Source: Bacteroidetes bacterium HGW-Bacteroidetes-8
GTDB taxonomy: Bacteria > Bacteroidota > Bacteroidia > Bacteroidales > UBA932
Direction: 5' to 3'
Assembly (NCBI GenBank): GCA_002840895.1
Contig: PHCZ01000001.1
Span: forward strand, 186,001-250,000
DNA length: 64,000 bases
Below the pieces are notes generated by a model. It saw only the letters and a program-made list of their open reading frames with translations. It was not told where the DNA came from and did not search any database. This document shows, piece by piece, positions 45,878-54,484 of this stretch (positions within the stretch are counted from its first letter, which is position 1; each line of letters starts with the position of its first letter). The position numbers and the translations under genes were made by a program.

Positions 45878-48664
45878 TTACACTTTTTTAACAAAACTGA
45901 AATGTTTAGCCGGATTTATCTCCTTACTGTTGAGATAACCGGCAACTTCCGATGCTGCACATCCGGCAGATAGTATAGAGTCCGGGATATCTTTGGGACC
46001 GGATGCTGCACCTGCAACAAAAACCCCTTTGATACTTGTAAGAGAAGGGCTGAGTAACTCATCTGTCTGCTTTACAAAATTAAATTCATCCAGCTCCAGG
46101 CTCTCGTTGGTGAACATTGCAGGAATCTCTTTATTTGGCAAAACACCCACAGATAGAATTACCAGATCGTGTTTGGCCTCCTTTACAACCCCTTTTGTAA
46201 CATCCTCAAAACGTAGAATTAGATCTCCGCTACCATTTTCGTTTTCTCTTATTTTTGCAACTTTGCCCTTTATAAAGTTGACTCCCATAGATTTGGACTG
46301 TTGGAAGAACTCCTCATACCCTTTGCCGAATGCACGGATATCTATGTAGTAGATAGTAATATCTGCCATAGGCAACGCTCCCATAAGCAGCTGAGCCTGT
46401 TTGATTGAGTACATACAGCAAATTTGCGAACAGATAGGGTTGTTGGAACACTCCCCGCTGCAACTCTTATTCTCCATAGAAGAGTCCCTCGAACCAGTAC
46501 ACAACACATAAGCGATATTGTCCGGTGTTTTTCCGTCTCCCGGCCTGAGAACATTGTTGTATGGTCTGGTAGGGGCGATTAGTCTATCCATCTGCATTGA
46601 GTCTATCACATTAGGATACTTCTCATATCCATATTCCGGTTTCCCGGATGGTGGGAAGAGTTTATACCCGGTTGAGACAACCACAGATTTTACACTAGTA
46701 TTTTGCTGCTCTCTTTTTTGAGAGAAGTCAATTGCGTTTGCGGGACAAATAGTGAGACATTGGTGGCACTCTCGGCAGTTACTGCAATCCAGGCATCTCT
46801 GAGTGCTTGCTTTGAGTTCATCTTCGGCATATGTTAACTCCACCTCATCAAAGCTGTTTATTCTATCCTTTAATGGGACAGATTGATTTTCTACAGAGGG
46901 AGCAGGTTTGCCGGTATAGCGTTTAAGAACTTTAGCCTTATCGGCTGCAGGAAGTTTGTCTCCACTCTCAAAATCCTCCATATTGAGGTTGTTGAGAAAT
47001 TTATCAATATAGAATGCGGCTTTTTTACCCTGGCCGGCAGCTTCAATAAGGGTTGTTGCTCCGGTTACGGCATCTCCACCTGCAAAAATATATGGAACCG
47101 AGGTTTGAAGAGTCTTTTCGTTGACCTTGATTGTTCCCCCTCTGTTCATCTCTACCTGATTTACAAACGGAGATGTAGATGGTTTTAGCCCAATAGCCTC
47201 AATAACATAGTCTACATCTGCAATATACTCCGAACCTTTTATAGGATCAGATCTTCTTCTACCGCTTGCGTCGGGATCTCCAAGTTTCATCTTAATAAGT
47301 TCTACCTTTTCCAACTTACCGGATAAACTTAAAAATCGTACAGGGTTACGAAGAGTTACTATCTCTACACCCTCCTCTTCGGCCTCTTTAATTTCTGGGG
47401 CAAAACAGGGCATCTCATCGCGGCTTCGTCTATAGATTACCTTTACGCTCTTTGCACCAAGTCTCATTGAGGTTCTTGCTGCATCTATTGCGGTGTTCCC
47501 TCCACCAATTACCATAACACTCTTTCCTGTAAGATCCTCTTTTTTACCTATGTTGGCCTCACGGAGAAAGTCGAGACACGAGACAACCCCTGTTAGAGAT
47601 GACCCCTCAACACCAAGTGATACAGTGTCGTGTGTGCCTACAGAGACAAAAACAATATCATGCCCCATATCTTTTAGCCCCTTAAGGTTCTCTATCTTTT
47701 TGTTGCAATCGATTTCTACTCCCAGAGCTGTTACATTCTGGAGATCTCTGTCAACAATGTTTTTAGGAGCTCTATATTCGGGGAGTGCCAGTCTAAGCAT
47801 TCCACCAGCCTGAGGTGCCGCCTCAAAGATCTTAACAGTATGTCCCTTAAGTGCCAGGTGATAGGCTGCAGTAATTCCTGCGGGACCGGAACCAATAACG
47901 GCTATTTTTTTACCGGATTTGTACTTAATATCCACTACAGGTGCAATTGGATATTTTTCGTAGTAGTAATCAGAGAAAAATCTCTTTATTTTACGAATAT
48001 CGACAGATGAGTCCAGTCCTGCCCTTGTGCAGGCATTTTGGCAAGGGGAGTAGCAGGCTCTGCCAAGACTTCCGGGAAAGGGTATATCCTCCAGATGTAG
48101 CTTCATAGCCTCTTCGTATTGCCCATTTCTGGCCAGAGTTATATAGCCATATGCCTTTACACCTCCCGGACACTCGTTTATACAGGGTGCAGATGTGCCC
48201 TCTCTATCTATGGTAGCAATCCTGGGGTTTGCAAGGCTAAATGGGATATATGCAACTTTACGTCCTGCAAGGTTAGTATTATACTCATCTGCCCTTATCT
48301 CCGGACAAACAACCTCACACTCCTGGCAACCTGTGCAGTTCTCTTGAATCACATATCTCGGGTTTTTGCTGATGCTTACACAAAAATCATTACCCTCTTT
48401 GGATATACTCTCTATGTCACTGTTTAGCATAAGAGTGATGTTGGGGTGCCTTGCAGTCTCAGACATTTTTGGAGTTGTAATACAAGCCGCACAATCGAGA
48501 GTCGGGAATACCTTGCTCAGCTGAATCATCTTACCTCCGATTGAGAGACCCTTCTCTACTAAAAGCACCTTATGATCCATATCTGCAAGATTTAGAGCTG
48601 CCTCTTGTCCGGCAATACCACCTCCAATAATAAGGGTGTCGAAATTTTTCTCCTTTTGACTCAT
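45878..48664 (-). CDS. HdrA-type flavoprotein with inserted NfnB/GltD-like NAD(P)H domain
   Basis: The 928-residue protein begins as HdrA/QmoA: FAD motif GGGIAG (14-19), LDCAACI near 57-62 and a [4Fe-4S] site C110-C113-C116-C120. From about 155 to 600 it carries a complete glutamate-synthase-small-subunit/NfnB-like module: Cys cluster C161, C165, C204, C208, C212; FAD motif GSGPAG 258-263; NAD(P) motif GGGNTA 387-392; and AGGDAVTGATT near 528. A second Fe-S region follows (C624-C640), then the rest of the HdrA fold. This would let NAD(P)H exchange electrons with the Hdr core. Confidence 0.88.
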   Translation of the reverse strand: MSQKEKNFDTLIIGGGIAGQEAALNLADMDHKVLLVEKGLSIGGKMIQLSKVFPTLDCAACITTPKMSETARHPNITLMLNSDIESISKEGNDFCVSISKNPRYVIQENCTGCQECEVVCPEIRADEYNTNLAGRKVAYIPFSLANPRIATIDREGTSAPCINECPGGVKAYGYITLARNGQYEEAMKLHLEDIPFPGSLGRACYSPCQNACTRAGLDSSVDIRKIKRFFSDYYYEKYPIAPVVDIKYKSGKKIAVIGSGPAGITAAYHLALKGHTVKIFEAAPQAGGMLRLALPEYRAPKNIVDRDLQNVTALGVEIDCNKKIENLKGLKDMGHDIVFVSVGTHDTVSLGVEGSSLTGVVSCLDFLREANIGKKEDLTGKSVMVIGGGNTAIDAARTSMRLGAKSVKVIYRRSRDEMPCFAPEIKEAEEEGVEIVTLRNPVRFLSLSGKLEKVELIKMKLGDPDASGRRRSDPIKGSEYIADVDYVIEAIGLKPSTSPFVNQVEMNRGGTIKVNEKTLQTSVPYIFAGGDAVTGATTLIEAAGQGKKAAFYIDKFLNNLNMEDFESGDKLPAADKAKVLKRYTGKPAPSVENQSVPLKDRINSFDEVELTYAEDELKASTQRCLDCSNCRECHQCLTICPANAIDFSQKREQQNTSVKSVVVSTGYKLFPPSGKPEYGYEKYPNVIDSMQMDRLIAPTRPYNNVLRPGDGKTPDNIAYVLCTGSRDSSMENKSCSGECSNNPICSQICCMYSIKQAQLLMGALPMADITIYYIDIRAFGKGYEEFFQQSKSMGVNFIKGKVAKIRENENGSGDLILRFEDVTKGVVKEAKHDLVILSVGVLPNKEIPAMFTNESLELDEFNFVKQTDELLSPSLTSIKGVFVAGAASGPKDIPDSILSAGCAASEVAGYLNSKEINPAKHFSFVKKV

Positions 48665-48676
48665 CTTGAATTATAT

Positions 48677-49117
48677 TTAGCTATTCTGCAACTGGTTTTT
48701 ATCTAAGGATATATCTCCAAGCCCAGCCAGTATTTTGGTAAAATTATCCATATGATTAGCGAAAGGCTCTGCACATACAGAGCAGATAGCTGCCATCCTT
48801 ATTCGCTTTGGGCTTATATTATTGGCCTTCATCAACACCTGGGACTCCTCAATAATTCTATTGGTATGCTCCTCGCATTTTGGACTGAAAGAGCACTCGT
48901 GCCCATCTGCGGCAATAAAGACTCCGTCAAACCCTCTTTTAAAGGCGTGAAGTATCCACCTGGGTTTTATCCCGGATGAGCAGGGTAGACTAATTACGTA
49001 AACGGCAGGAGAGTAGTGAAGTTTTCTCAATCCTGCCTGGTCAATGCCGGGGTCGGAAATTTTATCGGTAGAAAAAAAAAAAACCAATATTTTTGGCTTG
49101 AAATTTTCGTTTGACAT
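48677..49117 (-). CDS. MvhD/FlpD-like hydrogenase iron-sulfur (delta) subunit, reduced cysteine set
   Basis: The 146-residue protein resembles MvhD, the [2Fe-2S] adaptor between electron donors and HdrA, with VISLPCSSGIKPRWILHAF, GVFIAADGHECSFSPKCEEH and ICSVC. The usual N-terminal CxWC pair is missing; that place reads ILVFFFSTDK and is encoded across a run of 12 identical bases (49072-49083). It lies 12 bases upstream of the large HdrA-type gene. Cluster binding may differ from classical MvhD. Confidence 0.78.
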   Translation of the reverse strand: MSNENFKPKILVFFFSTDKISDPGIDQAGLRKLHYSPAVYVISLPCSSGIKPRWILHAFKRGFDGVFIAADGHECSFSPKCEEHTNRIIEESQVLMKANNISPKRIRMAAICSVCAEPFANHMDNFTKILAGLGDISLDKNQLQNS

Positions 49118-49135
49118 ACAATTTCCTTCTCTAAT

Positions 49136-49387
49136 CTATGCCTTCTTAAGGAATAGTCTTGTAAAGCTGTCCTCTTCTACCATTCCCAGAAAATCGTGCT
49201 CCATTTTATTGCACCATCTTGGAATATCGTGTTTTGTTCCTTCATCTGCAGATAGGATCTCCATAATCTCACCGGACTCAATCTCTCCGATGGCTTTTTT
49301 TGCTGCTAAAAGTGGTCCCGGACACGCTGTTCCTCTTGCATCAACCGATTTTGCAACTGTTGCGTTTTTTAATTCCTCTGTTGTCAT
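49136..49387 (-). CDS. tusA: TusA-family sulfur carrier
   Basis: The 83-residue protein has the TusA/SirA motif ARGTACPGPLLAAKKAI with the sulfur-accepting Cys22 in CPxP. TusA receives persulfide from desulfurases or rhodaneses and hands it to DsrE/TusE carriers or Hdr-like complexes. It lies 18 bases upstream of the MvhD-like gene and 50 bases after DsrE2, inside the Hdr operon, so a role feeding the complex is more likely than tRNA thiolation alone. Confidence 0.92.
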   Translation of the reverse strand: MTTEELKNATVAKSVDARGTACPGPLLAAKKAIGEIESGEIMEILSADEGTKHDIPRWCNKMEHDFLGMVEEDSFTRLFLKKA

Positions 49388-49437
49388 AACTTTGTAATTT
49401 AATAGGTTATATGATAATATTAATGTTTTTTGGAAAT

Positions 49438-50010
49438 TTACACGAAAAGCTGAGCTGCGCTCTCACCGGCATCGGTTACGAATGTTGCTGCTCCTGCATA
49501 TTTGAAATAGGGGTAGTCAATAAACTCCTCTTTCTTAAAGCCCATAAGATCCATAGACATTTCGCAAACAATAATCTCAACCCCAAGCTCTCCTGCTGCT
49601 TTAAACATCTCGTCCAGTGAGAGAACATTGTGCTTTTTCATAAGGTATTTGATCATCATTGGACCCATTCCGGCCATATTCATATTGGATAGTTTGAGTT
49701 GATTCTTCCCTTTAGGGAGCATAATGCCAAACATTTTAGAAATAAAGTCTTTCCCTTTAGGATTTTTATTTTTGTCTCTTAGCGCACTCAATGCCCAGAA
49801 AGAGAAAAATATTTTAACTTTTGTGTCCATTGAAGCTGCTGCAATAGAGATTATCATTGTTGCTAATATCTTATCCATATCTCCGGAGACACACGCAATT
49901 GAAAGTTGGTCCTTTCTGCTGTTCTGCATTTTGGTTACACTCTTTTGCAACTTTTCCACCTGTTGTTGCAGTTGTTGAATCTGTAATTGTAAATCTTCCT
50001 GCATATTCAT
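49438..50010 (-). CDS. DsrE2-family sulfur carrier with N-terminal coiled coil
   Basis: The 190-residue protein has a Gln/Leu-rich coiled coil (about 5-30) and a DsrE2 domain with SIACVSGDMDKILATMI near 37 and the conserved Cys in VCEMSMDLMGF near 148. DsrE2 passes persulfide sulfur to or from TusA in Hdr-type sulfur metabolism. First gene of the seven-gene minus-strand operon; the Crp-like regulator is divergent from it with a clear operator between. A weak -7 box (TTCCTTTG) lies at 50027-50034. Confidence 0.88.
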   Translation of the reverse strand: MNMQEDLQLQIQQLQQQVEKLQKSVTKMQNSRKDQLSIACVSGDMDKILATMIISIAAASMDTKVKIFFSFWALSALRDKNKNPKGKDFISKMFGIMLPKGKNQLKLSNMNMAGMGPMMIKYLMKKHNVLSLDEMFKAAGELGVEIIVCEMSMDLMGFKKEEFIDYPYFKYAGAATFVTDAGESAAQLFV

Positions 50011-50087
50011 ATAAATTTATTTTATGCAAAGGAACTCTTTATATAGATTGAACTAGGATTTTATCTATGATGTTTAATTACTATTAT

Positions 50088-50103
50088 TGTGATTTGAATC
50101 ACA
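50088..50103. promoter_or_regulatory. Crp/Fnr-type operator palindrome
   Basis: TGTGATTTGAATCACA has perfect 6-bp inverted arms (TGTGAT/ATCACA) around TTGA and fits a Crp-family site. It lies between the regulator gene and the divergent DsrE2-TusA-Hdr operon, just upstream of the regulator's -7 box. Confidence 0.7.
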
Positions 50104-50108
50104 TTTGT

Positions 50109-50116
50109 TACATTTG
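50109..50116 (+). promoter_or_regulatory. -7 box for the Crp/Fnr regulator gene
   Basis: TACATTTG matches TAnnTTTG, 18 bases before the ATG at 50135. The operator occupies the place of the -33 element, which would allow self-repression. Confidence 0.55.
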
Positions 50117-50134
50117 TCAGATTAATAATTTGAT

Positions 50135-50812
50135 ATGGAAATTAAATGTGCTCACTGTGATATGAAATCTCCGGCTGCCGGAAAACTGTCACTCCAAGAG
50201 ACTGAAAAACTTTCGGGTAACTGCCTTACTGTTAAGTTTAAAAAGGGAGACTCAATAATCAAGCAGGGAACATACTCTACAAATGTGGTCTACCTTAGAA
50301 GAGGACACGTAAAAATACATATAGAGGGACCCTATAGGGTTCAAGTTGTGAGAATTGTAAGATCACCCAGCTATCTGGGATTGCCCACTACATTCGGAGA
50401 TAAGGTGAATCACTACTCTGTCTCTGCTATTGGAGAGTGTGAAGTCTGTTTTATTGATATCACTACATTCCGAATGCTACTGACAACCAATTCAGATTTC
50501 AGCTACCAGATACTGATTGAGCTCTGCAAAGGTGAGCTCGAGTTGTACAATAAGTGTGTCAACAGAACCCAAAAGCAGATAAGAGGAAAGCTAGCAGATA
50601 TGCTCATCGATTTTGCAGACAATATTTTCAAAACAGAGAGTTTTAATCTGAACATTACACAGGAGGATATAGGCAACCTGGTAGATGCTTCACGTGAAAG
50701 TGTTTCAAGAGTATTGACTGAATTTGCTAAAGATGGAATAATTGAGATAAAATCAAAAAGAATAACTATCAGGGACCGCCAAATGTTGAATAATATAAGT
50801 AGAAACGGGTGA
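50135..50812 (+). CDS. Crp/Fnr-family transcriptional regulator
   Basis: The 225-residue protein has an N-terminal cyclic-nucleotide-binding-type beta-roll (about 20-130), a dimer helix, and a C-terminal Crp helix-turn-helix (ITQEDIGNLVDASRESVSRVLTEF near 168-191). Cysteines C5, C8 and C30 could bind an Fe-S cluster as in FNR-like sensors, but spacing differs from E. coli FNR. It is divergent from the sulfur/Hdr operon with a palindromic site between, so it is likely its regulator, perhaps sensing redox or sulfur state. Confidence 0.87.
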   Translation: MEIKCAHCDMKSPAAGKLSLQETEKLSGNCLTVKFKKGDSIIKQGTYSTNVVYLRRGHVKIHIEGPYRVQVVRIVRSPSYLGLPTTFGDKVNHYSVSAIGECEVCFIDITTFRMLLTTNSDFSYQILIELCKGELELYNKCVNRTQKQIRGKLADMLIDFADNIFKTESFNLNITQEDIGNLVDASRESVSRVLTEFAKDGIIEIKSKRITIRDRQMLNNISRNG

Positions 50813-50914
50813 CCGGAGAGATCAAGTGCCTTCTTAATCTTAGGAAGTTATAGCCTCTTATCTATGTTTAATGCCATTTTGTCCTATCTCTCTTTCTGGC
50901 AAATTATTTGTGAC

Positions 50915-50922
50915 TATATTTG
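50915..50922 (+). promoter_or_regulatory. -7 box for grpE-dnaJ
   Basis: TATATTTG followed by CAGTCC matches TAnnTTTG, 40 bases before the grpE ATG. Confidence 0.55.
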
Positions 50923-50962
50923 CAGTCCAAAATGAAAATAAGTTTTGATAATTAATTAAGGA

Positions 50963-51547
50963 ATGAAAAAGCATAAAAGCGACAGTGAGCACCATAAAGA
51001 GAAAGCAGATTTGGGAGCAGATGAAAAAGGGATAAATGTACCTGATGAGAGTACAGATGGGGGTGAGATTAAGGTAGAAGAGGCTAAAAAAGAAGGTGTT
51101 ATAAATAGTACAGAGGATGAAATATCCAGGCTTAATGATCGCTATTTAAGACTTGCCGCAGATTTTGACAACTACCGCAGAAGAACTCTTAAAGAGAGAC
51201 AAGATTTAATCCTTTCTGCAGGAGAGGATTTGATTGTTGGAATTCTTCCAGTACTTGATGATTTTGAGAGAGCATTTGAGATGCTTCATAAAGCAGAGGG
51301 AGATAACTCTACTGCAATAGAGGGGACAGAGATTATCTATAAAAAACTTTTAAGTTTTCTCACCACCAAAGGGCTTAAGGTGATAGACGCTATTGGAAAG
51401 GAGCTGGACACAGACTATCACGAAGCAATCGCGCAGATTCCGGTTAAAGATGCAAAAATGAGGAATAAGGTTGTGGAGGTGTTGCAGAAGGGGTACACCC
51501 TCAACTCTAAGGTTATTCGTTTTGCAAAAGTTGTAGTAGGTCAATAA
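50963..51547 (+). CDS. grpE: Nucleotide exchange factor GrpE
   Basis: GrpE releases ADP from DnaK. The 194-residue protein has a charged disordered N-terminus (about 1-45), the long coiled-coil helix with LAADFDNYRRRTLKER near 67-82, and the C-terminal beta domain ending SKVIRFAKVVVGQ. dnaJ follows after 9 bases. The pair is separated from dnaK by about 21 kb. Confidence 0.95.
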   Translation: MKKHKSDSEHHKEKADLGADEKGINVPDESTDGGEIKVEEAKKEGVINSTEDEISRLNDRYLRLAADFDNYRRRTLKERQDLILSAGEDLIVGILPVLDDFERAFEMLHKAEGDNSTAIEGTEIIYKKLLSFLTTKGLKVIDAIGKELDTDYHEAIAQIPVKDAKMRNKVVEVLQKGYTLNSKVIRFAKVVVGQ

Positions 51548-51556
51548 TTTAATAAG

Positions 51557-52717
51557 ATGGCAAAAAGAGATTATTACGAGGTGCTTGGAGTCTCCAAAGA
51601 GGCAACTGCAGAGGAGATCAAAAAGGCCTACCGCAAGATGGCAATCAAATATCACCCGGATAAAAACCCGGGAGATAAACAGTCCGAGGAGAAATTCAAG
51701 GAGGCTGCAGAGGCTTATGATGTTCTGAGCAACCCGGATAAAAAATCACGTTACGACCAATTCGGACATTCAGGAATGAATGGAGGCGGTGGCGGATTCA
51801 GTGGAGGCGGTTTCTCAATGGACGACATATTCAGCCAGTTCGGTGATATCTTTGGAGGCCATTTCGGTGGTTTTTCTGGATTTGGTGGCTTTGGCTCTAC
51901 CTCCGGCAGAGGAGGAAGGCGGGTAAACAGAGGATCTGACATAAGAATTAGAGTTAAACTGGATCTTAAGGAGATAGCACACGGAGCAGAGAAAAAGGTT
52001 AAGATAAATAAACAGGTTTCGTGCAGCGCTTGTGGAGGAAAAGGTGCAAAATCAGAAGCAGATATTAAAACCTGCGATACTTGTAAAGGAGCCGGGCAGG
52101 TCACAAGAGTAACCCAGACTTTTATAGGAGCAATGCAGACATCATCTGTATGCCCAACTTGCAATGGAGAAGGGAAAATTATCTCAAAACCGTGTAATGT
52201 TTGTTCAGGAAACGGTTTAGTAAAGGAGATGGAGGAGATATCCTTCAAAATTCCTGCAGGTGTTGCACAGGGAATGCAATTGACAGTTCAGGGGAAAGGG
52301 AATGCTGCAAAAAGAGGTGGAGTAAACGGAGACCTTCTGGTTGTTATTGAAGAGGAGGCTCATCAGGATCTTCAAAGGGATGGCAATGACCTTATCTACT
52401 CACTTTTTATATCCATACCAGATGCAATACTGGGTGTAGATGCAGATATTCCTGCAATTGACGGAAAATTGAGAATAAAGGTAGAACCTGGAACACAGTC
52501 AGGGAAAATTCTTCGTCTCAGAGGAAAAGGACTTCCGGATGTAAACGGTTACGGTTTCGGAGATCTTCTAGTATATATTCAGATATGGACACCAAGAAAA
52601 ATTGAGAAAAATGAGAAGGAGCAGCTGGAGAAGATGCGCCTCTCAGAGAGTTTCAAACCCAACCCAAATAAAGAGGACAGAAATTTCTTTGACAGAATGA
52701 GAAAAATTTTCTCGTAA
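51557..52717 (+). CDS. dnaJ: Chaperone protein DnaJ
   Basis: The 386-residue type I Hsp40 stimulates DnaK ATPase. It has the J domain with HPD (about 1-70), a Gly/Phe-rich linker (about 75-135), four CxxCxGxG zinc-binding repeats near 155-220 ([32 protein letters not shown]), and the C-terminal substrate domain. Complete and of normal length; directly downstream of grpE. Confidence 0.97.
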   Translation: MAKRDYYEVLGVSKEATAEEIKKAYRKMAIKYHPDKNPGDKQSEEKFKEAAEAYDVLSNPDKKSRYDQFGHSGMNGGGGGFSGGGFSMDDIFSQFGDIFGGHFGGFSGFGGFGSTSGRGGRRVNRGSDIRIRVKLDLKEIAHGAEKKVKINKQVSCSACGGKGAKSEADIKTCDTCKGAGQVTRVTQTFIGAMQTSSVCPTCNGEGKIISKPCNVCSGNGLVKEMEEISFKIPAGVAQGMQLTVQGKGNAAKRGGVNGDLLVVIEEEAHQDLQRDGNDLIYSLFISIPDAILGVDADIPAIDGKLRIKVEPGTQSGKILRLRGKGLPDVNGYGFGDLLVYIQIWTPRKIEKNEKEQLEKMRLSESFKPNPNKEDRNFFDRMRKIFS

Positions 52718-52734
52718 AAATTGGTAATTGCTTA

Positions 52735-52742
52735 TAAATTTG
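52735..52742 (+). promoter_or_regulatory. -7 box for the M23 peptidase gene
   Basis: TAAATTTG matches TAnnTTTG, 8 bases before the ATG at 52751. It lies inside the longer TTG-start frame, so the ATG is preferred. Confidence 0.45.
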
Positions 52743-52750
52743 GTTACAAG

Positions 52751-54484
52751 ATGAGACAATGTTGGGTATCGAGCAGCAGGCTCAGATTACTATTTTCCTC
52801 TCTCATATTAATATTAATATTACTTGTCGGTTACAAAACGGCAGTAGGGGATGAGAGGAAAGCCTCACTTAACTACAGAGTGCCGATAGATCTTCCTGTT
52901 TCACTGTCAGGAAGTTACGGAGAGTTAAGAGCAGCTCACTTTCACGCAGGAGTGGACTTACGAGTAGGAGGGGTATCAGGTGCACCTCTTTATGCTGCAG
53001 AGGATGGTTATATCTCAAGAGTCTCTGTCTCCCCGGGAGGATATGGTAATGCTATCTACATAGATCACCCGGATGGTAAGACAACTCTTTATGGGCATAT
53101 GCACGAGTTTGCTCCAAAAATTGCAAAATGGGTAAGGGAGCAGCAGTATATTAAAGAGAGCTTTTCAATAAATATTTACCCGGAACCTGAACTTTTCCCA
53201 ATAAAGAGGGGAGAGGTGATAGGTAAAGCAGGGAACTCAGGCTCTTCCGGCGGTCCGCACCTCCATTTTGAAGTTAGAGAGAGTAAAACTCAATTGCCGT
53301 TAAACCCAATTAAAGAGGCAGCCATAAAGGTTATGGATAATATTCCTCCACAAATTCAGAAGGTTAACATCTACTCAATCTCCGGACTAGCCTCACTTCC
53401 TCAGAGAGAGATTCTCTACTCGTTGAGTGAAAGTGTACAAAATGTATTAAGTGTGACGGATACATTTTATGTAGCCGTTTTAGGAGTGGACAAGCAGAAC
53501 AACACAGTTGCTCGGCTGGCTGTTGCCAAATATTGCTACTCCCTTGATGGGGAGAAGATCTTCTCCTTTGTTCCCGATAATATTCCATTTGACCAGGGGA
53601 GGTACATAAACAGCGTAGTTGAGTACACAGAGAAGCAAGAGAATGGACAATCAATGATCAAGAGTTGGGTAGAGCCGGGTGGAGGGATTAAATCCAATAT
53701 TGATGCAATAAATGATGGGCTCTTTATACTTAATGATGACCAGATTCACACCCTTAAAATAGAACTTTCCGATGAACACGGTAATGTGTCTCAGAGAAGC
53801 TTTAAGATAAAGCGGGGAGCTTCATATAAACCGGGTATACTTAGTGACACTATACTGGTTAAATCCGGAGTTGTAATGCCCTGGTTTCTTCCAAACAGAT
53901 TTGAACGCGATGATATAAGAGTAACCATACCACCAGGATCCCTCTACAGTTCAATATTTTTCCAAGCAGATAGTTCAACATATAACGGCTTTAAAGTATG
54001 GAGGGTTCACACAAATAAAACACCACTTCACAACTCAGGGAGAGTCTCTTTTAAGGTAAATATACCTGACTCTTTAAGAGAGAAGGCCATTATTGCGATT
54101 GTTAACGATAAGGGTGGGTTAAACTCAATAGGGGGCAGATACAGCAACGGATGGATTGATGCTTCGATGGGCTCTTTCGGATTCTTTACTGTGACATTAG
54201 ATACCCTGATGCCCAGAGTCGTTCCATCCTTTAAAGAGGGTGCAAACCTGGCAGGGAGGTCATATGTTCGGTTTACAGTAACCGACGACCTCTCCGGAGT
54301 ATCAGAATACAGGGTTACAGTTGACGGTAAATGGATCCTTGCAGCCTACGACCCTAAAAACAGGAGAGTTGAGGTTGAACTAAGGGGTGATAAAATTACA
54401 AAAGGAGGGAGACATAATATAGTTGTCTCTGTAACAGATAATTCAGGCAATATTAACAACTTTAAAAGCTCATTCATATGGTAA
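52751..54484 (+). CDS. Exported M23-family metallopeptidase
   Basis: The 577-residue protein has an N-terminal signal or anchor helix (about 10-28) and an M23 (LytM-type) domain: H-x(n)-D in HFHAGVDLRV near 67-76, TLYGHMH near 118, and the HxH pair in GGPHLHFEVRES near 175. A large C-terminal part (about 200-577) of beta-sandwich-like segments follows. M23 enzymes cut peptidoglycan cross-links. It overlaps anmK by 7 bases; AnmK recycles muropeptide sugar, so the two may act in wall turnover. Confidence 0.87.
   Translation: MRQCWVSSSRLRLLFSSLILILILLVGYKTAVGDERKASLNYRVPIDLPVSLSGSYGELRAAHFHAGVDLRVGGVSGAPLYAAEDGYISRVSVSPGGYGNAIYIDHPDGKTTLYGHMHEFAPKIAKWVREQQYIKESFSINIYPEPELFPIKRGEVIGKAGNSGSSGGPHLHFEVRESKTQLPLNPIKEAAIKVMDNIPPQIQKVNIYSISGLASLPQREILYSLSESVQNVLSVTDTFYVAVLGVDKQNNTVARLAVAKYCYSLDGEKIFSFVPDNIPFDQGRYINSVVEYTEKQENGQSMIKSWVEPGGGIKSNIDAINDGLFILNDDQIHTLKIELSDEHGNVSQRSFKIKRGASYKPGILSDTILVKSGVVMPWFLPNRFERDDIRVTIPPGSLYSSIFFQADSSTYNGFKVWRVHTNKTPLHNSGRVSFKVNIPDSLREKAIIAIVNDKGGLNSIGGRYSNGWIDASMGSFGFFTVTLDTLMPRVVPSFKEGANLAGRSYVRFTVTDDLSGVSEYRVTVDGKWILAAYDPKNRRVEVELRGDKITKGGRHNIVVSVTDNSGNINNFKSSFIW

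Noticed and set aside
50088-50103. The palindrome as a classical FNR box
   Set aside because: The arms are TGTGAT/ATCACA, nearer the Crp form than TTGAT-N4-ATCAA; which ligand the regulator senses stays open.
38034-50812. Reading the island as a full dissimilatory sulfate- or sulfite-reduction locus
   Set aside because: No dsrAB, aprAB, sat or dsrMKJOP genes are in the window, and the DsrC-like protein lacks CysB.
51751-52248. 165-codon frame antisense to dnaJ
   Set aside because: Pro-rich shadow of the Gly-rich linker and zinc repeats of DnaJ.
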